This document shows positions 16,645 through 24,671 of a DNA stretch of 44,439 nt, piece by piece. Position 1 is the first letter of the stretch; each line of letters starts with the position of its first letter. Source of the DNA: Candidatus Raymondbacteria bacterium RIFOXYA2_FULL_49_16 (GTDB lineage Bacteria; Fibrobacterota; OXYB2-FULL-49-7; XYB2-FULL-49-35); NCBI GenBank assembly GCA_001789205.1, contig MFYT01000059.1, positions 1 through 44,439 on the forward strand, in the 5' to 3' direction. The translations under genes were made by a program, and so were the position numbers. The notes beneath the pieces were generated by a model. That model searched no databases. It saw only the letters and a program-made list of their open reading frames with translations, and was not told where the DNA came from.

Positions 16645-18365
16645 AAAGTCTGTACATGCCCATTGGTCTGGCCCTAATTGTTGCAGGTTTTAGCGTGCTT
16701 TACAATTGCAGCCAGCCTACGGATGTGGCTGGTGGGGGGACTGAGGCGGGCAATGCCTTGGTTGCCGGATATATATATAATTCCAATGGTACGCCTGCGG
16801 CAGGCGCAGTGGTCCAGTTTGTTGCAGTGGACCAGAACCCCCGGACCGGTGTTTCCATTGCCGCTGTTGAAACAACTGACGCTAAGGGCAAGTATAGCAT
16901 TAAATCCATGGCTGCGAAGACATACAATTTGATCGGGCATGGTTCCGGTGGTGCTGTATATCACGATTCAATTGAGGTTGAGGACGATACGCTTGAATTA
17001 CGTGACACGCTCAAGGCGCCGGGTACGCTCCGCGGTGTTGTGAAACTGGAGCATGAGGTTGATTCAGGGTATATTTTTGTGATTTTGCTTGGGACAAATA
17101 TGTATGCAATGGCTGATTCAAATGGGAGCTTTGTGCTGGCGAACATAGCAGCAGGTACGTATCAGGCACTTGTGCTTACTACGGTTTCAGATTTCGCGCA
17201 GGTAGATACGGAATTGACTGTACGTGAAGGTCTGGATGAGGTAATGGTGGATACAATTGTTTTAAAATCAATAGGTATTCCAGTCCCCACAGGGCTTTCT
17301 ATCGCGTATGATACGCTCAAGCAGATAGTTTTTGTGACATGGAATCATATGGATCAAGCAAACGTAATAGGCTACAATATCTATAGACGAATTTCAAATC
17401 CCGACTCGTCTTTTGCGTTAAGGAAAGGAAATATTATAGATACCTTTTTTTACGATACAACATGTATCGAAGGCTTATCTTATGATTATGCAATAACATC
17501 GATTAACCAAGATGGTGTAGGGGGAGTACAATGTTCTTGGAATACTGTTATAATCGCAAGCGCGTTCAGGTATTTAGGTGTTTTTGGCAGTGCCGGAACA
17601 GGTGTGGGTCAATACAATAACCCAATGGCAATTGCTGTTTCGCACAACCGAATATTAGTAGCGGATCTTTTGTCAGATGGAAGAAGTGGAAAAATCATCG
17701 TCTATAATTCAGGAGGAGATTATGTTAAAGAAATGACCCCATTCTCGTATCCTGTTGGGTTGGCTACTCGTTCGGACGGTGCATTTTATGTTATGGATGG
17801 TTTGCATAGTACAATCACATATGTTACCTCTGGAGATTCGATTGCTGCTACCTTTGGAGGGAAAGGTTCTGCCCCCGGTTTTTTTAATCAATTAGGTCTT
17901 TGGCAAATGGCTATAGCGCCTAATGGTGGTCTTTATATTACAGACCCAAATAATAATAGAATTCAAGTCTTTGATTCATTGGGAAACTATCAACGAGAAT
18001 TTACTTGTGGCGAGCCAATGGGAATTACTTTTCAGGATAGCAATAAAGTTGTTATTGCGCTTGGCTCTCCTGTCAAAATAGTTCTTTCCGATACGAATGG
18101 AGTTTTTCATGCAGAATGGGTCGGATGGGGCAGTCTAGGTGTAACGCCTAGGATGAATATCTATAATTTTTATGATGGAAGCGGGTCTGCTCGTGTTTTG
18201 TTTTATTCATCTAATGGTGAATTAATAGCCCGGTTTGGCCATAATGGGCAAGACCAAAATGGATTTGAGTTGTTGCGATATGCTGCGGTCGATTTAACGA
18301 GGATATTTATCGCAGACAACACTCAAAGGAAGATAATTTATTTTCTACTACCGGGTGATCTATAA
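16641..18365 (+). CDS. Lipoprotein with carboxypeptidase-regulatory-like, FN3-like and NHL-type beta-propeller regions
   Basis: 574 residues. A hydrophobic N-terminus ends at Cys23 (LYNC, an imperfect lipobox), then a GGGTEAGNALVAG stretch typical of lipoproteins coupled to TIGR02147 genes. Residues about 40-110 look like a carboxypeptidase-D regulatory-like fold (GTPAAGAVVQF, DAKGKYSI), a second copy follows near 125-205, and a fibronectin-III-like segment spans about 215-305 (VTWNHMDQANVIGYNIYRR). The last 260 residues have NHL-like strands (FGSAGTGVGQYNNPMAIAV, GGLYITDPNNNRIQVFD), consistent with a beta-propeller. It is likely exposed at the cell surface. It shares the ATGA overlap with the gene upstream and ends six bases before a perfect hairpin. 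Confidence 0.8.
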   Translation: MKSLYMPIGLALIVAGFSVLYNCSQPTDVAGGGTEAGNALVAGYIYNSNGTPAAGAVVQFVAVDQNPRTGVSIAAVETTDAKGKYSIKSMAAKTYNLIGHGSGGAVYHDSIEVEDDTLELRDTLKAPGTLRGVVKLEHEVDSGYIFVILLGTNMYAMADSNGSFVLANIAAGTYQALVLTTVSDFAQVDTELTVREGLDEVMVDTIVLKSIGIPVPTGLSIAYDTLKQIVFVTWNHMDQANVIGYNIYRRISNPDSSFALRKGNIIDTFFYDTTCIEGLSYDYAITSINQDGVGGVQCSWNTVIIASAFRYLGVFGSAGTGVGQYNNPMAIAVSHNRILVADLLSDGRSGKIIVYNSGGDYVKEMTPFSYPVGLATRSDGAFYVMDGLHSTITYVTSGDSIAATFGGKGSAPGFFNQLGLWQMAIAPNGGLYITDPNNNRIQVFDSLGNYQREFTCGEPMGITFQDSNKVVIALGSPVKIVLSDTNGVFHAEWVGWGSLGVTPRMNIYNFYDGSGSARVLFYSSNGELIARFGHNGQDQNGFELLRYAAVDLTRIFIADNTQRKIIYFLLPGDL

Positions 18366-18370
18366 GGAGC

Positions 18371-18403
18371 GATGCCAGAGAAAATGTGGTTTTCTCTGGC
18401 ATC
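18371..18403. terminator. Perfect 14-bp hairpin between convergent genes
   Basis: GATGCCAGAGAAAA (18371-18384), a TGTGG loop, and its exact reverse complement (18390-18403). It sits between the lipoprotein (rightward) and the fibre-like gene (leftward). No long T tract follows, though the A/T end of each arm lies next to the loop. The most likely role is a shared terminator or transcript-end stabiliser. Confidence 0.6.
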
Positions 18404-18413
18404 AAGAGTAGCG

Positions 18414-19247
18414 TTAAGAGAATTGTATTTGTTTGTCTCCGTCACTTGTTCGCAACTTTAAAAAGTATGTATTTGGTGTTCCACTTGTTTTTTTTATCCA
18501 TACATCTCCAACAACAAGCGAACCTGGATCGCTAGTAGGAATAGGGAGATTGAAAGCGACACCAAGAGATTCTATTTTGACACATCCAGCAACTTCCAGT
18601 GCATTATCTGGATTGGTAATCCCGATGCCGACATTATTTCCTGAAATTACTACCCCACAGTTACTTGAATTGGTTACAAACAATAATTTGCCACTTTCGG
18701 CCCTGAGAACAAAGTCGCCAGCGGCGGAATAGTCATTCCATTCGCCTGCCGCAGCTGCAATCCCAAGGGTAGTATCAGCTGCTGAACGGCCTAATTGCAA
18801 GCTTGTTCTATTGGAGCTGTTGCCGCTTAGAAAATTAATGGAAGTTGTAGAACTGTTGCCGTTTATGTCAAGTAGTCCTGATGGATTTGTAGATCCAATA
18901 CCAACTCTTCCGCTATTTTTTATTCGAACCCTATCACTTCCAGAAAAAGCAAAAGAGACATCTCCTCCGACATTGTTAATTTTCATGTTCGAAGCTTCAG
19001 ACGCATGATTAGCGCCATATTTCGTGATTGTACTTACTGCATTGTATGCCAGCATGTTCATTGCGACCCCGGCTGCATTTCCGGTATTGATGTTTTTAAA
19101 ATTCGAAATCGTGCTTACGGAATTCCCATCCTTGAGAATGTCCAGAGGATAGCTCATTGAAGTGGTGCCGATTCCCACCCGCCCTCCGTCAGTCAGCACA
19201 ATGTCTGAGGTGAACGGAGTCGTTGTTGTGGTTGGATAATTTGCCAT
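18414..19247 (-). CDS. Phage-tail-fibre-like protein with VGIGT repeats
   Basis: 277 residues. Three spaced units occur: GRVGIGTTSMSYPLDIL (about 23-39), GRVGIGSTNPSGLLDINGN (about 113-131) and NNVGIGITNPDNALEVAG (about 203-220). Between them is Ser/Thr/Asn-rich sequence as in tail fibres. There is no signal peptide. The GGAGGTTTTTT ribosome-site context before the ATG is identical to that of the fibre gene at 1-1111, so the two are paralogues. A glycosyltransferase gene ends 60 bases upstream on the same strand and probably heads the operon. Role inferred: adhesin or fibre, perhaps glycosylated by that enzyme. Confidence 0.75.
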   Translation of the reverse strand: MANYPTTTTTPFTSDIVLTDGGRVGIGTTSMSYPLDILKDGNSVSTISNFKNINTGNAAGVAMNMLAYNAVSTITKYGANHASEASNMKINNVGGDVSFAFSGSDRVRIKNSGRVGIGSTNPSGLLDINGNSSTTSINFLSGNSSNRTSLQLGRSAADTTLGIAAAAGEWNDYSAAGDFVLRAESGKLLFVTNSSNCGVVISGNNVGIGITNPDNALEVAGCVKIESLGVAFNLPIPTSDPGSLVVGDVWIKKTSGTPNTYFLKLRTSDGDKQIQFS

Positions 19248-19307
19248 AAAAAACCTCCGATAAATTAATGGTTATTAAAGAGATCCGAAAGATTGTCTCC
19301 CGGACCG

Positions 19308-19967
19308 TTATAATACAACCCGTTTCTCATGTCCCACGCGAACCAATGGATCAACGAGAACGCTAAAACCTTTTTCTTTAGCCTTAAGACAAAAAGCCAC
19401 ATCTTCCATGGTAAAATCAACCATATTCCCGATACGTTTTTCAAATGGTCTGAACCATGGATATTCCATTGATTCAAATACACCATGCTTCACCAGCATG
19501 AACCCCATTCCAGTGTAAGAAACTTCAAACGGCTCTTTGGCATCTTTCATGTCCTCCGGAGAAAGAAACTTAAAATGGCCGTTTTGTTTGAAAAACTCCT
19601 CGTCCCAATCCTTGCATGTGGCAAAGAGTTTACCGCCCTCCATAAGGTATAGTCCGGAGATTATATCCGCTTGCCGTGAAAGAAGTTGTGTAAAATGTTG
19701 CGGCGAAAAGACCATGTCAGAATCGATCCATAGGATATAATCGTAGGGGATTTCGCTGTTGAAGGGCTTCTGGTTTTCCCCTCGCATAACATCGCCGCCA
19801 AGGCACAGATTGCGGACAAAATAGACGTTGTTTGAGGATTTGCGGCTGAGCAGTATCTGAATATTGCTCTTAAAACAGAAGAACATGAGATTTGAAATGC
19901 ATTCCAGGAAAATGCCGGAAAACAAGTTGCCCGGTAGACAGAGGACCACCCGAAGAGGGCTTTGCAT
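19308..19967 (-). CDS. GT-A type glycosyltransferase, phage-like
   Basis: 219 residues from the ATG at 19967, chosen for the AAAGGAG site seven bases upstream; the frame extends 18 codons further to 20021 without a ribosome site. WIDSDMVF (Asp82-Ser-Asp84) fits the DxD metal/nucleotide-sugar motif. A later MEDVAFCLKAKEKGFSVLV segment followed by RVGHE is typical of short glycosyltransferases seen in phage and prophage genomes. The donor and acceptor are unknown. It precedes the fibre-like gene by 60 bases in the same direction, so modification of the fibre is a reasonable guess. Its promoter carries the shared palindrome. Confidence 0.72.
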   Translation of the reverse strand: MQSPLRVVLCLPGNLFSGIFLECISNLMFFCFKSNIQILLSRKSSNNVYFVRNLCLGGDVMRGENQKPFNSEIPYDYILWIDSDMVFSPQHFTQLLSRQADIISGLYLMEGGKLFATCKDWDEEFFKQNGHFKFLSPEDMKDAKEPFEVSYTGMGFMLVKHGVFESMEYPWFRPFEKRIGNMVDFTMEDVAFCLKAKEKGFSVLVDPLVRVGHEKRVVL

Positions 19968-19991
19968 GTGAGACTCCTTTTTGTAATGTTT

Positions 19992-20060
19992 GAGATGTAA
20001 AATACAAAAAAACCAAGACAAGTCAAGAGTGGTGGTTAAAAAGCGTATTCAGATGAATGC
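19992..20060 (-). promoter_or_regulatory. Promoter of glycosyltransferase-fibre operon with shared palindrome
   Basis: Read on the minus strand: palindrome GCATTCA-TC-TGAATAC (20060-20045), 18 bp, then -35 TTGACT (20026-20021), a 16-bp spacer and -10 TATTTT (20004-19999). The expected start is near 19992, giving a 25-nt leader that contains the ribosome site. The palindrome is centred at about -60.5. The arrangement copies that at 15688-15757. Confidence 0.72.
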
Positions 20061-20176
20061 ACTTATTGACTAGGGGGGTTGACACGTAGTATTGAAGAAT
20101 GGTAAAGGCGGAAACGCAGATTGTCCTTATTGGCAAAAGGATAAGCAGGAGATGAAGATGGTTATCGATTAGCGCG

Positions 20177-21281
20177 CTAGCGTCTGTTCTGGTAAACGCC
20201 AAACACCGAGCATCTGGTATACGGGAAAAAACCCATCAATTGCAGAGATCCTTCGACTTTTTGATTGTCTCCCCATACAAAAATATAATCGTACAGCCCG
20301 ATCATTTCAGGGGTTATCATACGGGCGTTGGGAGAGTATTCAGGTTTCTTGGCGTATTGGACAATCATGTACGGCATCGAGAACAGGCTGGGGACATACC
20401 CATCCCTGTCTATCACATAATATGCGTCAATATGACTGCAATATGTTCGATTCGCCAACATGGGCATCACTTTTTTACCTTCTGGTACGACTTGCAGAAG
20501 TTTTCTGGCAGGTAAAAAAAAATTGGCTGTATCATTGGCGTTTTTTGCGAAATACCGGTATGAAACAAAGAAAATGACTGTGCATAATAAAACGACCAGC
20601 GTTTTTTCGATTTTCATGTATTTCCGGCTTGTGCAGCATATCGGCAATAGAAATACCAGAAGGAAGAACAATAATCAGCGCTAATGCCATGAACAGGACA
20701 AGCGCCACAATGTGAGCACAATAGAGCAACAGACAACAAAGGGTGAAATATGCCCATTGTTTCAATGGCGGTTTTTCAGTGCAGAGAATTTTCCATAACA
20801 TCGCGAGGCATATATAACTTAGCGATATACCCAGCAGATAATTGCAATTTCCTTTCCAAACCAGAATGTTCCAGGTAAAAGGCAGGGAAAAGAAACAAAG
20901 GTATGTTTTACGAGGGTTGAAAGTTTTTAACATGAACAATACGCTTAAGGGAATTGAGACCATGGCCAGGGCAAGCAACGCGTTTCCAGCAAAATCAGGA
21001 TTGCCAACCTTTATAAACAGCATAAGCAATAGATCTTGAAGAAGATAAGGGTAGGGCGCCCAATGCAATGTGAAAAATTCCTGAAACAGCGGTGAGGTTC
21101 CGTAATTGAGCAGGATTTTAGCGTTCGCTACATGGTTTGGCAGGTCCTGGATTGGTTGCACGCCGGTCCTGAATGACCAGGAAATGGGGAGGATGAGCAG
21201 CGCCAGGAATAGAATACGGGCAGGGTCCCGAGCGTTGAAAGCCGTTGTCTGCTTCACGGAAGAAGAAATAATAACTGGCAT
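20177..21281 (-). pseudogene. Frameshifted integral membrane protein
   Basis: Two overlapping minus-strand frames look like parts of one gene. The first (start 21281, ends 20532) has several membrane helices (LFLALLILPISW; YFTLCCLLLYCAHIVALVLF). The second (continuing to 20177) enters in another frame within 20532-20671, with a further helix (TLVVLLCTVIFFVSYRY) and a soluble end (YIFVWGDNQKVEGSL). The joined product, about 365 residues, is short for polytopic glycosyltransferase-like envelope proteins with this kind of ending, so a deletion may accompany the frameshift. It starts five bases after the AraC-type sensor stop, so the two are probably one operon. A sequencing error is possible. 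Confidence 0.6.
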
Positions 21282-21286
21282 GGCTA

Positions 21287-23272
21287 TTATGAATATTTTA
21301 CCCTGTATTCGCTCGGGGTCTGGCCGACTATCTTTTTGAAGTTCCGATGGAGGATATTTGGGTCTGAAAAACCTACTTCATAGGCAATCTCATTCACTGA
21401 TTTGGCGCTGGCGCGCAGAAGCTCTTTTGATCTATTGACCCGGAAGAGAATGAGCATTTGCATAGGCGTGGTGTTTGCAATAGCCCTGCAGATTTGCGCA
21501 GCCCTGTGCACGCCAAGCCCGGCGTGCGCGGCAATCTGCTCATTGGTCAGTTTTTCCGCGTGATTTTCCGCAATATAGGCCCGGATTTTTTCGTATGTCT
21601 CACGCATCGCAGAGGGGGTTTCCTTAGGCGCACGCGTGGCCAGTTTCACGGCCACGATGATAATGATGATCGCGAGGATTGCCGCAACGCAGGCAGCTGC
21701 GCGGGGAATATGTCCAGGCGCAGGAGGAACATGCCTGAAGAACCGCGGTGCCGCATACCACGTACGGCCGCCCTTTGCCGTCAATTGCGCATTGACATAC
21801 CAGATGCCTGGCGGCAGCCTTTTGTCCATAATAAAAGGCGCCGTGACAGTGCCATGGTCCTTGTTAACGAGCTTCCAGGGATACACGCTAGCGATCATGG
21901 AAGCCGCCGGCCCTTCTAGGGCGCTGTCCGCAAGTACATTGACTCCGTGCATTCTGATGAACGATGACGTGCTTTCAGGCAGCGAGATGTTGATGACCCA
22001 GTTGATTGGCAGTGTGTCGAAGTTCCATCGATCAGCCAAACTGCCGGAGACCTTTTCAGACGATACATTGATTTCAACATATCCAGAGACAGCGACTGAC
22101 TCGGGCATATCCAGCATAATCCACGCAGTATCGCCTGTGCCAAAGTAAGGGTAGCCTTTGGCTGGGATTTTTCCAATGCGGATCGAGAATGCGGTGTCGC
22201 GGTCCCCTTCAAACGGCTGGGCTGATGATGCAAATACCACAGGCTGGCTCCAGCTGCTCCACCTGCCAAACCTGTTTCGCGCACGCGCCATGGTACTGTA
22301 TACGCGGTCAGGCGTTAGCAGGTGCGGCCACACACATGTATTTTTTGCCAGGATCCTAGCCTGCGTGGCTGCTCCATTTTCGGGAACAACCGCGCACTCA
22401 ACAGAATCAATGTGCGGCTGGTCTGGAATGTCAAGACCTAAGCACGGAGCTGTACCGGTAAAGGCCTCGCCATCAGACGGATAGGTGATTCGCGGCCGCT
22501 CTGGCGCGGGCCCAATGCGCGATTCACTGATTTTAAAGTTGTCGTACACGATTTCGCGCATGCCTGTGCCCGGATGCCAGCTCCATGAACCGAGTTCCAC
22601 GCCTTTGAGAGTCTCAAACCCCTTTTTCAGGGCAATGGATTGTGAAAAGATGCAGTCATACCCGAGGAAGATTGAATCAGTGAGCGTGTCATTACGCATG
22701 CGTACGTATGATTCGAAGCTATACCATTTGAGCGCACTGACCGGCAGCACGCATGTATTCATCGGGAAAATCAAGGGGTTCATGCCAACCGTGTCACGAA
22801 ACCCGAGCGCAAGGCCAAAATTGCCGTCAGGTAATTGCCGAAGGCTGACCCATGGGTTGCCGATGCCCTTGTCATTTTGGTCTAACATACCATAAAAAAA
22901 GAACATGGCCCACTCGCGGGGCTGCTGCGGCAAGGGCCCTGTTTCAGGCACCAGCATGAAGCAGACATGCGTGTAAAAGCCTTTTTGCAGGATTTCAGAT
23001 GTCCGGTGAAGCATAAGGGACTGGATTGCAACGCAGTTTTGGGCAGTGTTCAACGCAAGCGCGCGCGAACCGGAAAAGACGTACTCTGATTGCAGCCGGG
23101 CACCCGGAGGATTGGTTATTTGCCAGCGGTAAAAGGAAGAGTCGTTCTCAAAATCATCAGTGAATTGAAGCGCAGCGCAGACACCTTGGGCTGGTAAGGT
23201 GCACAGCAGGAATAATAGTATGAGAGAAACAAAACTATAATTATGGCGCGCAATGTATGGTCGCTCAGACAT
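21287..23272 (-). CDS. Membrane-spanning AraC-family one-component regulator
   Basis: 661 residues. An N-terminal signal/anchor helix (about 12-34) is followed by a large periplasmic part. This starts with a concanavalin-like sugar-binding-type segment (FTDDFENDSSFYRWQ), then Ig-like segments, then a single transmembrane helix (about 524-545, with a run of five isoleucines), and a cytoplasmic AraC-type DNA-binding domain with two helix-turn-helices (LTNEQIAAHAGLGVHRAAQIC and VNEIAYEVGFSDPNILHRNF, ending TPSEYR). This is a ToxR-like layout in which an external, perhaps polysaccharide, cue is sensed directly by a membrane-bound transcription factor. A GGGGAG ribosome site precedes the ATG. The operon partner is the broken membrane gene downstream. 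Confidence 0.85.
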   Translation of the reverse strand: MSERPYIARHNYSFVSLILLFLLCTLPAQGVCAALQFTDDFENDSSFYRWQITNPPGARLQSEYVFSGSRALALNTAQNCVAIQSLMLHRTSEILQKGFYTHVCFMLVPETGPLPQQPREWAMFFFYGMLDQNDKGIGNPWVSLRQLPDGNFGLALGFRDTVGMNPLIFPMNTCVLPVSALKWYSFESYVRMRNDTLTDSIFLGYDCIFSQSIALKKGFETLKGVELGSWSWHPGTGMREIVYDNFKISESRIGPAPERPRITYPSDGEAFTGTAPCLGLDIPDQPHIDSVECAVVPENGAATQARILAKNTCVWPHLLTPDRVYSTMARARNRFGRWSSWSQPVVFASSAQPFEGDRDTAFSIRIGKIPAKGYPYFGTGDTAWIMLDMPESVAVSGYVEINVSSEKVSGSLADRWNFDTLPINWVINISLPESTSSFIRMHGVNVLADSALEGPAASMIASVYPWKLVNKDHGTVTAPFIMDKRLPPGIWYVNAQLTAKGGRTWYAAPRFFRHVPPAPGHIPRAAACVAAILAIIIIIVAVKLATRAPKETPSAMRETYEKIRAYIAENHAEKLTNEQIAAHAGLGVHRAAQICRAIANTTPMQMLILFRVNRSKELLRASAKSVNEIAYEVGFSDPNILHRNFKKIVGQTPSEYRVKYS

Positions 23273-23336
23273 GTAATTCTCCCCAGGATCACATTATCTA
23301 ATTAAATATTGTATTATTCCAGGGTCTTTAACCATC

Positions 23337-24671
23337 CTAGATTTGCCGCATATCCCGGGTACAATGGACGGGCGGCGTTGCCGCAATGGACCATAGCTCA
23401 ACTTGTTCGGAACGGCCTTTTACTGGCGCAGTGCCCACGCATTGGGCGGGAAATGCGCCATTGAGGCGGCTATGCGTCTCGCTGCTCAATAAAATCCTCG
23501 TGCCAAACTGCTTATTCAGTCCTTCGATGCGCGAGGCGAGATTGACTGTGTCGCCAATGGCCGTGTATTCACTGCGCTCTTCAGATCCAACAATACCCAC
23601 AATGGCTTCGCCCGAATGAATGCCGATACCAATGTTCAGTTTGGGCAAAGAAAGACTGATGCGCAATGCTTCGAGCTTTGCTTCAATATGGAGCGCGGCC
23701 TGTGCGGCCTGTTTGGCATGGTCGTTTTGCGGTTCGGGCGCGCCGAATATTGCCAAAAGCCCGTCGCCCAGGAATTTGTTGACCACACCGCCATTGTCGC
23801 CAATCGCTATGGAGCAGACCGAATAGTATTCGTTCAGCATGCGCACGACAGTCGCAGGGTCCTGGCGCTCGGCAAAAGAGGTGAAGTCACGTATATCGCA
23901 GAAGAGCACCGTGATTTCGCGGCGCTCGCCCGTGGCAGTCTTGCTCTCCTTTTGCAACAGTACGTCCGCCACCTGGCGTGTCACATGGCGGCCCAGAATG
24001 GCAATGGCCCGCATTTCACGCAGGGCTGTGTCGAACAGGTCGCTGATAAGCGAGTGGAGCGAGCGGCCCAGCCAGAAGGCGCATATGCCTGAAACAAGCA
24101 GATACACGGCACGCTGCACCAGGTTCGCGGTTGAAAGGGAGAGCAATTGTGCAACGGTTTCAACAGGCAGCGTGTGCTGCGTGAGCAGCGCAAGGGTCAG
24201 GAACTCGGCAGCGGCAATGGCACCGGCCACCAGGGAAAGTTTTGGACGCAAGCGCAGGGCCGAGATATAAATGGCGACATTGTAGAGGCCAATGGACGCG
24301 CCGCTGGTTAGGGCATAGGCAGGCCCAACGCGCGTCAGGTCAATGAACACAACAATGGTCGGCACGCTCGCTTCAATGCACGTGCACAACACGTCGAACC
24401 AGGGACGGTATCTGTTGGTACGGCAGAGGAAAAGAAGAGTGCTGGCATAGATAAGGACAGCAACTTCGAGCAGTAAAAACCAGATGCCCATGAGCGTGTC
24501 CACGGTGATCCAGTTGTAGACCGAGAAGGGTATACTCGTGAGCACCACGACCATGATGGCCCGGGCGATTTTCATTGTGCCCTGGGACCTGCGCGCGTCA
24601 AAGACGCGCTGCAGAAGCGGCGCAGTGCCGGCAAGTTCGGGGGATGGTATTGTCTGGTTTATTTCCGGCAT
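23337..24671 (-). CDS. Membrane class III adenylate cyclase
   Basis: 444 residues: about six transmembrane helices (36-205), then a cyclase domain. Metal-binding aspartates are in FCDIRDF (Asp259) and LGDG (Asp303). The adenine-specifying pair appears as Lys299 (VNKFLGDG) and Thr370 (EYTAIGDTVN), with the transition-state Asn376 and Arg381 in NLASRIEG. cAMP production is therefore predicted rather than cGMP. The start overlaps the upstream amidohydrolase by 13 bases and has no strong ribosome site of its own, so it is probably translationally coupled. Confidence 0.9.
   Translation of the reverse strand: MPEINQTIPSPELAGTAPLLQRVFDARRSQGTMKIARAIMVVVLTSIPFSVYNWITVDTLMGIWFLLLEVAVLIYASTLLFLCRTNRYRPWFDVLCTCIEASVPTIVVFIDLTRVGPAYALTSGASIGLYNVAIYISALRLRPKLSLVAGAIAAAEFLTLALLTQHTLPVETVAQLLSLSTANLVQRAVYLLVSGICAFWLGRSLHSLISDLFDTALREMRAIAILGRHVTRQVADVLLQKESKTATGERREITVLFCDIRDFTSFAERQDPATVVRMLNEYYSVCSIAIGDNGGVVNKFLGDGLLAIFGAPEPQNDHAKQAAQAALHIEAKLEALRISLSLPKLNIGIGIHSGEAIVGIVGSEERSEYTAIGDTVNLASRIEGLNKQFGTRILLSSETHSRLNGAFPAQCVGTAPVKGRSEQVELWSIAATPPVHCTRDMRQI

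Noticed and set aside
20099-20155. Short plus-strand frame (18 codons) next to the shared palindrome, with TTGACA at 20079-20084
   Set aside because: No ribosome site and no protein-like sequence; the -10 at the right spacing is poor. The palindrome is better explained by the leftward glycosyltransferase promoter.
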